In this document: piece by piece, positions 24,628-33,562 of the stretch | Layout: the number at the start of each line of letters is the position of its first letter | How positions within the stretch are numbered: the stretch's first letter is position 1 | Source of the DNA: PALSA-1196 sp036833805 | GTDB taxonomy: Bacteria; Pseudomonadota; Gammaproteobacteria; Steroidobacterales; Steroidobacteraceae | NCBI GenBank assembly: GCA_036833805.1 | Contig: DAITPA010000001.1 | Coordinates: forward strand, 1-64,000 | DNA: 64,000 bases | Direction: 5' to 3' | Made by a program: the position numbers and the translations under genes | The notes under the pieces: model-generated | Seen by the model: only the letters and a program-made list of their open reading frames with translations | Told to the model about the DNA's origin: nothing | Databases searched by the model: none

Positions 24628-26289
24628 ATGAATACAATTCACGACGGCGTTGCGGGTTCCGAGGTGGCGCGAATGCGTGCGGCACTGATCCGCGAACGAC
24701 GCACGCGCGCGGTCCTTGGACGCACGAAAGATGCGTTGGAGGCAATTCTCGGCGCGGGTTGCGTCGGGTTTTGCAGAATCGGCTACGTAGGTCGCAGGCT
24801 CAGCGCCAATCCGCATTTCAAGGCGCATTTCGGTTGGCCGCCGGATGCCACGCTCGAACGTTCAGACCTTGATGCGCGCGTGCACGCGGACGACCGCGCA
24901 GCGCTTGGCGCCGCCGTCACGGCGGCGCTCGAAGAGGGCGCGCCGCTTGATCTGACGGTACGCGCGGTCTGGCCGTGCGGGACGACGCAGTATATTGCGT
25001 TGCGCGGGCGCTGCGAGCTTGCCGATAAGATCGACAGTGCGGGCGCTCGCAAGCGTGCGGCTCGCGCGCTGGTTCTGGTCGCGAATAACGTCACCGCCGA
25101 GCACCGCGCACTCAAAGAGTGTGAAGCGGCGGTTGCCCGTGAGTCCGACCTGCGCACGCGTGCCGAGACAGCCAATCGCTCAAACCTCGAGCTCCTGTGG
25201 CTCGTTTCGCACGAACTTCGTTCGCCGCTGAATGCGCTGCTTGGCTGGAATCGGATCCTCGCCATCAAGCGCGGCGACGATCCGGAAGTCAAAGCCAAAA
25301 CTGTGCGCATCGAGCACAGTGCGAAAGCGCAACTGCGAATCGTGAACGACTTGCTTGATTTCGGACGCATGGGCACCGGCAAATTCAAGATCAATAAGCG
25401 TCCAATGAAACTCGCGACAGTTGCCGCCACGGCACTTGAGGCGGCGGGTGCGGACGCGTGCGCCAAAGAAATCGAGCTCACGGCGGATTTAGCCGCGACG
25501 GCGGGCGAGCTTAACGGCGATGCGGAGCGATTGCGCCAGGTCGTAACGCACCTGCTCTCAAACGCCCTCAAGTTCACACCTCGCGGCGGGAAGGTCCACG
25601 TTTGCCTGCGCCGCGATGGAACGGATATCGTGTTTGACGTAACGGACACGGGCCAAGGCATCGCGCCCGAGCGACTCGCGCACGTGTTTGAGCGCGTGCG
25701 TGCGCAGAACTCAGTCGGACCGCCGGGTCTCGGACTTGGTCTGTCGCTTGCCCGCGAGATCGTGGCGCTGCACGGTGGCAGCGTGCGCGTCGCGAGTGAC
25801 GGCGTGGGCCGCGGCGCGCAGGTGGCGGTCAGGCTTCCCGCGCGTGCCGCCACGATCGCCTGCGCTGAGCCCGGCGCGACGAAGGCTCTCATGTCCGTGC
25901 CGCGCTCGCTCGCGGGCCTTGCAATTCTGGTAGTGGATGACGAACCCGACGCGCGCACCGTTGTCGCCGAACTGCTGAGGCTCGAGGGCGCAGAAGTTGC
26001 AGTATGTGATTCGGCGGCATCCGCCTACGAGAAGCTGTGCGCGCAAGGCGCAGGCTTTGACGTCGTGGTGACTGATATTGGCATGCCAGTCGAGGATGGT
26101 TACTCACTCGTTCGCAAGCTGCGTGCGCTGAAATCCGGGACGCGCGTGCTGGCGATTGCTCTTACGGGTTACGCGACGAGGAGCGATGCGGCCGCGGCGC
26201 TCGAAGCCGGGTTCGATCTGCACGTGGCAAAGCCCGTCGATTTCGAGCGGTTTGTGCCGATGATTCGGCGCTTCTCACAGCATACGTAA
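24628..26289 (+). CDS. Hybrid sensor histidine kinase / receiver
   Basis: The protein has 553 residues. A PAS-like sensor region (about 25-150) is followed by a HisKA dimerisation helix with phospho-accepting His195 (VSHELRSPLNALLG). The HATPase domain has an N box (HLLSNALKFTP), DTGQGI and a GLGLGLSLAREI G box. A C-terminal receiver has Asp483 (VVTDIGMPVEDGYSL) and a conserved Lys in VAKPVD. There are no membrane helices, so it senses in the cytoplasm. It diverges from rpoN. The ATG at 24628 lacks a Shine-Dalgarno but has TATACA just upstream; a GTG at 24598 and an ATG at 24673-24676 are alternatives. Confidence 0.85.
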   Translation: MNTIHDGVAGSEVARMRAALIRERRTRAVLGRTKDALEAILGAGCVGFCRIGYVGRRLSANPHFKAHFGWPPDATLERSDLDARVHADDRAALGAAVTAALEEGAPLDLTVRAVWPCGTTQYIALRGRCELADKIDSAGARKRAARALVLVANNVTAEHRALKECEAAVARESDLRTRAETANRSNLELLWLVSHELRSPLNALLGWNRILAIKRGDDPEVKAKTVRIEHSAKAQLRIVNDLLDFGRMGTGKFKINKRPMKLATVAATALEAAGADACAKEIELTADLAATAGELNGDAERLRQVVTHLLSNALKFTPRGGKVHVCLRRDGTDIVFDVTDTGQGIAPERLAHVFERVRAQNSVGPPGLGLGLSLAREIVALHGGSVRVASDGVGRGAQVAVRLPARAATIACAEPGATKALMSVPRSLAGLAILVVDDEPDARTVVAELLRLEGAEVAVCDSAASAYEKLCAQGAGFDVVVTDIGMPVEDGYSLVRKLRALKSGTRVLAIALTGYATRSDAAAALEAGFDLHVAKPVDFERFVPMIRRFSQHT

Positions 26290-26326
26290 CGGTGCTTTGC
26301 GGTGCAGTGCGACACGAGCGCGATGC

Positions 26327-26359
26327 AAAAAAAGGCGGGCCGGCATTATGCGGGCCGCC
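26327..26359. terminator. Imperfect GC hairpin flanked by an A/T tract
   Basis: GGCGGGCCGGCATTATGCGGGCCGCC (two half-arms, 26334-26359) folds with one mismatch and a one-base bulge. The run of seven A at 26327-26333 lies on its 5' side. Read on the minus strand this is a textbook stem followed by seven T. On the plus strand it follows the kinase gene by 44 bases but lacks a T tract. It may end minus-strand or antisense transcription, or act weakly in both directions. Confidence 0.45.
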
Positions 26360-26455
26360 AAGTGGGGGTTGCGTAATCAGGCAATCACCGTGCCAGCGCG
26401 TGGCGATTGAATTTTAGGCACGTTTTATGCGTCCTATATATCGGTTTCGACTCAA

Positions 26456-26938
26456 ATGGGTATGGGCATGCGTGCTCGAGAAACGATCCGAACCCTGAAT
26501 CGCCTGATCCGCAGCTGTCGCGGCGCCGAGGCATTTTGCCGCGCTTGTGCGACCACTCGCGGCGCATCGCAGCTGCGTACGGTGCTGCGCCATCGCAGCG
26601 AGGAATGGGGACGCCATGGCGATGAACTGCAAGCGCTTGTATTGATGCTGGGTGGAGAACCTGCGACCGGGAGCCACACGGGCGGCTATGCGCGACGCAT
26701 CTGGCTCGGGTGCAAGGCACTGTTGTTGGGCTCAAGCGAAGCGCTCGTTCTCGAGGAATGGCAGTGCGAGCAGCAGCGGGTTCTGAGCCGCTATGAGGAG
26801 GCTCTACGGGGCTACTTCGCACGGCGCGTCCTGCGTACGGTGACTGTACAGGCGGCCCGGATTGCCCAGCGCCTGGAGCAGATCGAGTCACTCCGGGACC
26901 AAATCGCGGTGGCGTCGCCGAACCCATCACGGGTGTAA
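26456..26938 (+). CDS. DUF2383/PA2169-type four-helix-bundle protein
   Basis: The protein has 160 residues, nearly all helical, with the pattern of the PA2169-like DUF2383 family: TLNRLIRSCRGAEAF, a His/Glu-containing second helix (RHRSEEWGRHGDELQALVLMLGG) and the turn GSHTGGYARRIW. The third and fourth helices carry EEWQCEQQRVLSRYEEAL. The fold is ferritin-like in outline, but the function is unknown, and stress or storage roles have been suggested for relatives. It sits between the hybrid kinase and the NtrC-type regulator, each separated by more than 150 bases, so it may have its own promoter. Starts at 26462 and 26468 are also possible. No Shine-Dalgarno is clear. Confidence 0.6.
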   Translation: MGMGMRARETIRTLNRLIRSCRGAEAFCRACATTRGASQLRTVLRHRSEEWGRHGDELQALVLMLGGEPATGSHTGGYARRIWLGCKALLLGSSEALVLEEWQCEQQRVLSRYEEALRGYFARRVLRTVTVQAARIAQRLEQIESLRDQIAVASPNPSRV

Positions 26939-27197
26939 AAGCTTGACGACCTAAAAAAATGCGCTACGGCGGCCTGCAAGGGCTGCCATCGGCACATTTG
27001 CCTACGCGCAGCTGATCCCTCGGGTGGTCATGGTAACCTTGGCGGCTCGCGTTGTGGCGGAAGGAGCCGGCCGACACCCGGTCGGCCTGCGCCCAAAACC
27101 AGCACTCATTCGTTATCTTCCCCGAGCACGCGAGACCGGCGCCGGCATTGGTTTCCGTACGAGAGCAATTTAACAATTAAAGGAATTCTGAAGCGAC

Positions 27198-28631
27198 ATG
27201 GCACACGCGCTGATCGTCGACGACGATCCCGATATCGTGGATTTGCTGCAGGAAGTGGCGCGCATGGAAGGCTTCACGGTGGCGCGGGCGCATAGCTTGC
27301 GCGAAGCGCGCATCGAGCTCGGCCGCCAGCGTCCTGATGTGCTTCTGACGGACCTGCGCCTGCCCGATGGCCAAGGCATCGAACTCGTGAATGAGCTCGA
27401 CAACCCCGAAGCGACCGAGGTGATTGTTATCACGGGCCACGCGACCGTCGACAGCGCCGTGGCGGCGCTGCGGGCTGGCGCGAGTGACTACCTCGTCAAG
27501 CCCGCCGAGGTCGAGCGTGTCCAGGCGGTGCTGCGTCGCGCGAAGAAGACGAGCGCCCTGCAGCAGGAAATCGGCGCACTGCGCGAAGAGTTGCGCAAGC
27601 TCGGTCGCTTTGGCCGGATTCTTGGCGGCTCACAGCGCATGCAGGTGCTGTACGATCAGTTGAGCCGCGTCGCTCCCACCTCAGCCACGGTGCTGCTGAT
27701 CGGTGAGAGTGGTACGGGCAAGGAGCTCGCAGCGCACACGGTGCATGAGCTTAGCCGGCGGCGCGACGCCCCGTTTCTACCGTTGAATTGCGGCGCCGTC
27801 GCGCCACAGCTCATCGAGACTGAGCTCTTCGGCCATGAGCGCGGCAGCTTCACCGGGGCGGATCGGCAGCACAAGGGTTTTTTCGAACGCGCGAACGGCG
27901 GCAGCATCTTTCTGGATGAGATCACCGAGATGCCGATGGAGCTGCAGGTGAAACTGCTGCGCGTTCTTGAGACCGGCACTTTCACACGCGTCGGCGGCGC
28001 TGCGCAGATCGCAAGCGATGTGCGCATTATCGCCGCCACGAACCGCGATCCGGAAAAGGCCGTCACTGAGGGCAAGCTGCGCGAGGACCTATATCACCGG
28101 CTGAACGTATTCCCCATCCATTTGCCGCCGCTGCGCGAGCGCGGCGTCGACATCGAGCAGCTCGCGCTGTCTTTTCTCGAAGCGCAGAATCTTGCCGAAG
28201 GCACGAACAAGTCCTTCTCGCGCGACGCCCTCGTGCGCCTCTATCAGCATCACTGGCCCGGCAACGTGCGCGAATTACGCAACTACGTGCAGCGCGCTTA
28301 CATCATGGCAGACGACATCATCGAGGGCGAGATCGTGGCGACCGCAGTCGCGCCGAGCCTCGATGACCGCACGACAATCACGATTCACGTCGGCACCCCG
28401 CTTGCGGAAGTGGAACGTCGCGTGACCATGGCGACCCTTGCATATTGCGGCCAAGTGAAACGCAAGGCGGCGCAGATCCTGGGGGTGAGCCTTAAGACGC
28501 TGTATAATCGTCTCGAGACCTACAACGGGAAGGGGAGTCTCACTGGCGAAGATGAGGGGTTCGATGCGCTCGCCGGCGATGGCGCACGTGAAGCAACGCA
28601 TGACACGGACCCCGCCACATCGGCTCGGTGA
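27198..28631 (+). CDS. NtrC-family sigma-54-dependent response regulator
   Basis: The protein has 477 residues in three parts: receiver (Asp52 in LTDLRLPDGQG), AAA+ domain (about 145-380) and Fis-type helix-turn-helix (KRKAAQILGVSLKTLYNRL). The AAA+ domain has Walker A GESGTGKE, Walker B GGSIFLDEI and the sigma-54 contact loop as GSFTGA, where most members read GAFTGA. It should hydrolyse ATP to open RpoN promoters when phosphorylated. RpoN is encoded 2.7 kb away, and the hybrid kinase at 24628 is a candidate partner. The last 40 residues form an acidic extension beyond the DNA-binding helix. Confidence 0.9.
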   Translation: MAHALIVDDDPDIVDLLQEVARMEGFTVARAHSLREARIELGRQRPDVLLTDLRLPDGQGIELVNELDNPEATEVIVITGHATVDSAVAALRAGASDYLVKPAEVERVQAVLRRAKKTSALQQEIGALREELRKLGRFGRILGGSQRMQVLYDQLSRVAPTSATVLLIGESGTGKELAAHTVHELSRRRDAPFLPLNCGAVAPQLIETELFGHERGSFTGADRQHKGFFERANGGSIFLDEITEMPMELQVKLLRVLETGTFTRVGGAAQIASDVRIIAATNRDPEKAVTEGKLREDLYHRLNVFPIHLPPLRERGVDIEQLALSFLEAQNLAEGTNKSFSRDALVRLYQHHWPGNVRELRNYVQRAYIMADDIIEGEIVATAVAPSLDDRTTITIHVGTPLAEVERRVTMATLAYCGQVKRKAAQILGVSLKTLYNRLETYNGKGSLTGEDEGFDALAGDGAREATHDTDPATSAR

Positions 28632-28766
28632 AAAGCGTCAAGTCGGCCATGTCCTACTTGAGCTTGGGAGATTTGCCGCGCAAGCGCCGCCAATACCCGC
28701 TGTCACATGAAGTCTTCACTCGTTAGCTTCCAACATTACGGCCGTAAGCGCTGATAAAAGACACCC

Positions 28767-29405
28767 ATGGCGTCCACTCGGGTTGCAGTTGTTGACGATC
28801 ACGAGCTCGTGCGCATCGGGCTCAAGCAGATTATTGAGGCGGAAAGCGATTTCAGCTGGGTAGGCGATGCCTCCACGGGGCGGGAAGCCCTCGACATGCT
28901 GCGCAGCAAGCCGTGCGATGTACTGTTACTCGATTTGTCGTTGCCGGACATGTCCGGGCTGGATGTTCTGCGACGGATTAAGTCGCATCACGACAGCGTC
29001 GCAACGTTGGTGCTGTCTGCGTACGCCGAGAAGCAGTATGGCTTGAACGTGTTGCGTGCCGGAGCGAGCGGCTTTGTCAGTAAGACCGCGGCGCCCGACG
29101 AACTGTGCCGCGCGATTCGCGCGGCGGTGCGCGGCGGACGCTATGTGAGCCCGGAACTCGCCGAAGTGCTCGTGAACGGCATGCAGGGGGTCTCGGGCGA
29201 ACCCCCGCACACCGCACTTTCGGAGAGAGAGTTCCAAATTTTCTGCAAGCTCGCCGAGGGACAGAGCGTCACTGATATTGGCGCTGCGCTGTTTCTCAGC
29301 GTCAAGACGGTCAGCACCTACCGCACACGCATCCTGGAAAAGATGGGCATGAAGAGCAATGCCGACATGACCTATTACGCGGTCAAGAACGATCTTGTGC
29401 AATAA
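28767..29405 (+). CDS. NarL/FixJ-family response regulator
   Basis: The protein has 212 residues. Its receiver domain has Asp56 (VLLLDLSLPDMSGLDVL) and the conserved Lys in FVSKTAAPDEL. The C-terminal LuxR-type helix-turn-helix reads LSEREFQIFCKLAEGQSVTDIGAALFLSVKTVSTYRTRILEKM. It is a DNA-binding transcription factor switched by phosphorylation. It is followed after 5 bases by a stand-alone receiver gene and then, on the other strand, by a NarX-type kinase, which is its likely cognate kinase. No Shine-Dalgarno is evident before the ATG at 28767; GATAAA at 28753-28758 may be a -10 box. Confidence 0.88.
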   Translation: MASTRVAVVDDHELVRIGLKQIIEAESDFSWVGDASTGREALDMLRSKPCDVLLLDLSLPDMSGLDVLRRIKSHHDSVATLVLSAYAEKQYGLNVLRAGASGFVSKTAAPDELCRAIRAAVRGGRYVSPELAEVLVNGMQGVSGEPPHTALSEREFQIFCKLAEGQSVTDIGAALFLSVKTVSTYRTRILEKMGMKSNADMTYYAVKNDLVQ

Positions 29406-29410
29406 CCGCG

Positions 29411-29857
29411 ATGAGTGCTCCTAATCCACGTGAGCCGCGGTCAAATAGTGCGCCGTCCGGTGAGCGTCGCATCCTCCTTATTGAAGATTCTGAGGTTCTG
29501 AGCCGCCGTCTCGTCGATCTGCTCTCCGACCCAGGCTACGTCGCCGTTACCGCCCAGGCAACAACGCAGTCGCAGGCGCTGTCGCAGCTTAAGGACGGCA
29601 GCTTTGACGTATTGGTGGTCGACATCGAGCTTGCCGAAGGCAACGGCGTCGCCGTGGTGCGCAATGCACGCCAGCTATGCCCACCTGAGGCGCAGCTGCT
29701 GATCGTCGTGCTGACAAACTACGCCTCCGACTTCGTGCGTGATCATTGTTTCGCCGCCGGCGCCGATTATTTTCTCGACAAGATGCGCGACATCTCGCAA
29801 CTCAAAGCAATCGTAACGGCCGGCCAGCCGAAATGGTCGCCGCCTACAGCCCATTGA
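29411..29857 (+). CDS. Stand-alone receiver-domain protein
   Basis: The protein has 148 residues: a short disordered N-terminus, then a single receiver domain with the acidic pair (LLIEDSE), Asp71 (VLVVDIELAEGNG), a Thr switch residue (VVLTNYAS) and Lys in FLDKMRD. There is no output domain, so it probably acts as a phosphate sink or a protein-protein switch. It begins 5 bases after the NarL-type regulator and is surely in its operon. It ends 38 bases before the convergent kinase gene. Confidence 0.85.
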   Translation: MSAPNPREPRSNSAPSGERRILLIEDSEVLSRRLVDLLSDPGYVAVTAQATTQSQALSQLKDGSFDVLVVDIELAEGNGVAVVRNARQLCPPEAQLLIVVLTNYASDFVRDHCFAAGADYFLDKMRDISQLKAIVTAGQPKWSPPTAH

Positions 29858-29895
29858 CCCAAGCCAGCAGCTGACGCGACCCAGTGCGCTCGCAG

Positions 29896-30807
29896 TCAGG
29901 TCAATTCTCGCGGTACTTCCACCTCGATCTGCGTTCCGCGGCCGGAATTCGAATGTAACGTAAAATGTCCGTGCAGCGCTTTGATGCGCTGGCGCATGCC
30001 GCTAAGGCCGTGCGAGCGGCTAAATGCTCCGCCTTCCATATCGAAGCCGCAGCCGTCGTCGGAGAGCTTGAGAATGTAATTGCGCGTATCGCCGCGGAAT
30101 TCGAGGCGCACACGGTGTGCGTCAGCATGGCGGATGACGTTGGTAAGCGCCTCCTGCACGAGCCGAAAGAGTGCAATGGCAGTGTCCTTGGGCACTGTAC
30201 TCACGTCATCGTCGACAGCCGACTCGAACTGTAGATTTGCTTTCGCACACGTTGATTCCACGTGCGCGCGCAGCGCGGTCGCAAGCCCGAAATGATCCAG
30301 AAGCGACGGCCGCAGATGTTCGACCACCCGCCGCTTGACGTTCATCGCCTCATCGAGCGCCTCGCCTAACTGCGTTAGGCGCTGTGCATTCGGCGGCTGA
30401 TCAAGACGCGACTGCAGCCAGGACAGATCCATTTTCGCGGCGGTCAAGAGTCCACCAAGCTCGTCGTGCAGACGGCGCGCGAGTTCCGATTTTTCCTTCT
30501 CAGCGAAGTTCTGCAGGTGCGTCGAGAGCTCCGACAGTTCGCGCGTGCGCGCCTCGAGAAGCTTCTCGAACCGTGGGGTGGAGCGCCGCCGCTCGTACCG
30601 CAGCGCTGCGGCCACCAGGAGGACGCAGCCCGCCACACCCAGGAAAATGCGGCTTAGGAGCGGCATGAACGACGTTATGGCGCGCGTCGGCCCCCGGCCT
30701 CGCGCGGGATCCGTTGCCCGCCGCCGGCCGCGGTATCGCCTGCGTGTCCCACGGTCGAAGAAGGTTCCGCGCAGCGGCACAGCGGCGTTGGAGGTCGTTG
30801 AATGCAT
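29896..30807 (-). CDS. NarX/DegS-type sensor histidine kinase
   Basis: The protein has 303 residues with one membrane helix (about 48-66, MPLLSRIFLGVAGCVLLVAAAL), a short coiled coil, and a HisKA_3 dimerisation domain with the phospho-His in ARRLHDELGGLLTAAKMDL. A HATPase domain follows (LFRLVQEALTNVIRHADA, DDGCGFD, HGLSGMRQR). HisKA_3 kinases pair with NarL-type regulators, and one is encoded convergently at 28767. It lacks a visible periplasmic sensor domain, so its signal is unclear. The ATG at 30807 has GGA close upstream; an internal ATG at 30666 would begin right at the membrane helix. Confidence 0.85.
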   Translation of the reverse strand: MHSTTSNAAVPLRGTFFDRGTRRRYRGRRRATDPARGRGPTRAITSFMPLLSRIFLGVAGCVLLVAAALRYERRRSTPRFEKLLEARTRELSELSTHLQNFAEKEKSELARRLHDELGGLLTAAKMDLSWLQSRLDQPPNAQRLTQLGEALDEAMNVKRRVVEHLRPSLLDHFGLATALRAHVESTCAKANLQFESAVDDDVSTVPKDTAIALFRLVQEALTNVIRHADAHRVRLEFRGDTRNYILKLSDDGCGFDMEGGAFSRSHGLSGMRQRIKALHGHFTLHSNSGRGTQIEVEVPRELT

Positions 30808-30829
30808 TTTTTCCAGTGTTTACCATAAG

Positions 30830-31423
30830 TTACACGCCGCGCCGCCACACCAGGGTATGGTTGTTTGCCGGCATGTCGTGGTCCGCATCGAGCGCAAGAC
30901 CTTCGTCTGCGGCAAGCGCATTCACCGCCTCGAAGTCACGAATGCCGCTCGCCGCATCCCGCTGTTGCAGGTAGTGGTCGAAGGCTTCGTTGCTGGCGCT
31001 TGTATATCGCTTGGCGTAGCGAAAAGGTCCATACACGCACAGCACTGCATCCGCCCCGAGCAGTGCGCCAACGCCGCGAAAGAAGTCCTCGACGCCCTGC
31101 CACGCCATGATGTGCAGCGTATTGGCGCTGAAGACACTATCGATGCCGGTGACCGGCCAAGGATGCCTGCGGACGTCAAGCTCAACCGCCCCCGGCAGAT
31201 TCGCGGCGCCCGCCTGCTCGATCCGCGCTCGCAGCGGAGGCAGGTACGCGCCAGTGTCGCTCGTGTGCCAAACGAGCTTCGGCAGGTGGCGCGCGAAATA
31301 CACCGCGTGCTGACCCGTGCCGCTGCCGATCTCGAGCACATGCCGGCTTGCCGCGAAGGCGCCGCGCAGTATCTGCAATATGGGGTCTTTATTGCGTTCG
31401 CACGCTTCGGACACGCTGAACAT
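30830..31423 (-). CDS. DUF938 SAM-dependent methyltransferase-like protein
   Basis: The protein has 197 residues with a class I methyltransferase fold. The S-adenosylmethionine-binding glycine motif is VLEIGSGTGQHAVYFARHLP, followed by later motifs FSANTLHIMAWQGVEDFF and LCVYGPF. Length and order match DUF938. The substrate is unknown. It lies 22 bases upstream of the kinase gene on the same strand and may be transcribed with it, though no functional link is evident. Confidence 0.82.
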   Translation of the reverse strand: MFSVSEACERNKDPILQILRGAFAASRHVLEIGSGTGQHAVYFARHLPKLVWHTSDTGAYLPPLRARIEQAGAANLPGAVELDVRRHPWPVTGIDSVFSANTLHIMAWQGVEDFFRGVGALLGADAVLCVYGPFRYAKRYTSASNEAFDHYLQQRDAASGIRDFEAVNALAADEGLALDADHDMPANNHTLVWRRGV

Positions 31424-31492
31424 CGAAATGCCGCGACACTTGCGGTGCGTAAGGCGGCAAATATAGCGCGTCGCGGCTGCGCGCGGCGCTCT

Positions 31493-33562
31493 TCAGGCCC
31501 GCCGCCGAATCTTATCCAGGAGGATAGGTGCGGCCACCGCCGGACCCTGGGCATAGTCGACGCTCGCCGACGCCAGCCGTTTTAGCAACTCGGGCGAGCT
31601 CACGGATTGGATGATTGTGGCGCGTCCGAGCACCTTATTGATCTGGTGCAAGGAGCGCAGCAAGGTCTCGCCCACATCATCACCCGCGTCGCCAGCCAGC
31701 GCCGTGTGGTCAATCTTCACGTTCGTGACGTCGAGGGACTTCAAATAGGCAAACGAGGAAATGCCGCGGCCGAAGCCATCGAGCGTGAATTGAAATCCCT
31801 GCGGCGCGAGCTTGCGAATCAGCTCATTGATTTGCAAGAAACCGCTCGCGAGTGCCTGCTCCTCGATTTCAAGGCCGATGTGTTGGGCGGGGGCCTGCGC
31901 CTCGTGCGCCGCTGCTGCGATGAACTGTGCGAGTTCAGGATCCGCGAACGAGGCTTGTGACAAATTGAGAAACCAGCGCCCCGCGCTGGGAGTTTCCTTC
32001 TGGTGCTGCGCAATCCAGCGGAATGCGTTTTTCATGCACCAGCGATCGACGCGGTGGGCGAGGGCGGCATTGGAAATGGCAATCGCCGCAAGGTCTAGCT
32101 GTTCGGGCAATCGGCCCGCGTCGCTGCTCGGCGCACCCAACAGCACCTCATAGTGTGACGGCGCACGCCGGTTGCGCACCGGGGCAATACGCTCGGCTTG
32201 CAAGATGAACGCATCGGTCTTGAGCGCCTCTTCCAGCCACAGGGCGAGTTGGCGTTCGCGGCCTACTTTGACGGTGACGGTGGCGTCGTCGTGAAACATG
32301 CGCCATTGATCGCCGCCGCGCGTCTTCGCGTCGTAGCAGGCGACGTCTGCGCGCTCAACGAGCGCTACCCACGATTTATCGCCCGGCGCTGCGACCGCAA
32401 TGCCAACGCTTGCGCGCGCCTGCAGTGGCTGCCCCGCCCATAGGCACTCCTGCTGGCGCAGCCGCTCGATCATCGCTTCCGTGACGCGTACTGCATCTTG
32501 TTGTGCACAGTGTTGCAGGATCACGAGAAATTCGTCGCCGCCAAAGCGGCCGATGAGGTCCCCGCCTCGCAGTGAGCTCTTGAAAGTGGCGCTCACACGG
32601 CGCAAGAGCTCATCTCCGGCGACATGTCCAAAGTGGTCGTTGATTTTTTTGAAGTGATCAAGGTCAATCATCACGACCGCAAGCGTGCTGCCATCGATCG
32701 CGGCGTCTTCCAGCGCGCTTTGCAGGCGCCGCTCCAACTCGCGCCGGTTGAGAAGGCCAGTCAACGAATCGTGACTCGCCTCGTGCGACCATTGGCGCGC
32801 CTGCCGATGCGAGGCGGTTATATCGGCGATCGTGCCCTCGTAATACAGAGGCGCACCGCGGCTGTCGCGCACCAGACGGGCACTGTGCAGCACGACGAGG
32901 CGCTCGCCTTTTTTGTTGCGCAGGATAGTCTCGCGGCTGCGAATCTCACCTTGCGCTTCCAGCTCCCGGCGCCACTGCAGGTGGTCCTCGGCGCTCGCAT
33001 AGATCTCAAGGCCAAAGTCCAGGCGCAGCACGTCTTCCTCCGTTTCATAACCGAGCAGGGTGACGATTGCCGGATTCGCCGAGATCAACCGGTCATCGCA
33101 GGTCGCCTGATAAACACCCGCTGCGGTGCTCTCGAACATGGTGCGATAGCGAGCCTCCGACGCCCGCAACGCCAGCACGGTGTGCGTGCGCTCGAGAGCC
33201 AAGCGCAGCACTTTGTCGACGATGGGGCCGGAGATCTCATCCTTGATGAGATAATCGAGTGCACCGCGCCGTGCGGCCTCAAGGCCAAGCTCTTCCTGGG
33301 CGCGGTCAACCATGACAATGATCGGCACGGTTGCGGCGCGACTCTGCAGTCGCAGGAAGGCGGGAAGGCCGCTCGCATCCGGAAGCGTGAGTTCGACGAT
33401 GATCGCGGCGAACTTGCGGTCGCGCAGCTGTAAGAGCCCGTCGGCCAGAGTGTGGGCTTCCTGAACCACGTAGTGACGAGTTTTAAGACGTGCAAGCGCC
33501 TCGGCGACGCCAGCCGGCGCGCCGCGAAAGTCCTGGATCAGGAGAATGAGGTCGTCGCTCAC
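31493..33562 (-). CDS. REC-PAS-GGDEF protein with degenerate EAL domain
   Basis: The protein has 689 residues. An N-terminal receiver-like domain has Glu57 where the phospho-accepting Asp should be (IIVELTLPD). A PAS domain (about 130-255) is followed by an intact GGDEF domain (IGRFGGDEFLVIL) with the RxxD inhibitory site (RGGD) five residues earlier. It should therefore make cyclic di-GMP and be feedback-inhibited. The C-terminal EAL domain has lost its hallmarks: EVL for EAL, LDGFG for DDFG and QSVSS for the AEGVE stretch. It is probably catalytically dead and may bind the nucleotide or a partner. The Glu57 change suggests a receiver that is not switched by phosphorylation. Confidence 0.88.
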   Translation of the reverse strand: MSDDLILLIQDFRGAPAGVAEALARLKTRHYVVQEAHTLADGLLQLRDRKFAAIIVELTLPDASGLPAFLRLQSRAATVPIIVMVDRAQEELGLEAARRGALDYLIKDEISGPIVDKVLRLALERTHTVLALRASEARYRTMFESTAAGVYQATCDDRLISANPAIVTLLGYETEEDVLRLDFGLEIYASAEDHLQWRRELEAQGEIRSRETILRNKKGERLVVLHSARLVRDSRGAPLYYEGTIADITASHRQARQWSHEASHDSLTGLLNRRELERRLQSALEDAAIDGSTLAVVMIDLDHFKKINDHFGHVAGDELLRRVSATFKSSLRGGDLIGRFGGDEFLVILQHCAQQDAVRVTEAMIERLRQQECLWAGQPLQARASVGIAVAAPGDKSWVALVERADVACYDAKTRGGDQWRMFHDDATVTVKVGRERQLALWLEEALKTDAFILQAERIAPVRNRRAPSHYEVLLGAPSSDAGRLPEQLDLAAIAISNAALAHRVDRWCMKNAFRWIAQHQKETPSAGRWFLNLSQASFADPELAQFIAAAAHEAQAPAQHIGLEIEEQALASGFLQINELIRKLAPQGFQFTLDGFGRGISSFAYLKSLDVTNVKIDHTALAGDAGDDVGETLLRSLHQINKVLGRATIIQSVSSPELLKRLASASVDYAQGPAVAAPILLDKIRRRA

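Noticed and set aside
24783..25958. A 391-codon minus-strand open frame opposite the hybrid kinase
   Set aside because: Ser/Arg-rich mirror of a kinase gene whose catalytic motifs are all intact on the plus strand.
26385..26930. A 181-codon minus-strand open frame with a terminator-like hairpin 25 bases after its end
   Set aside because: The hairpin made it tempting, but the protein is Pro/Arg/Ser-rich without structure, while the plus strand encodes a DUF2383-like four-helix protein.
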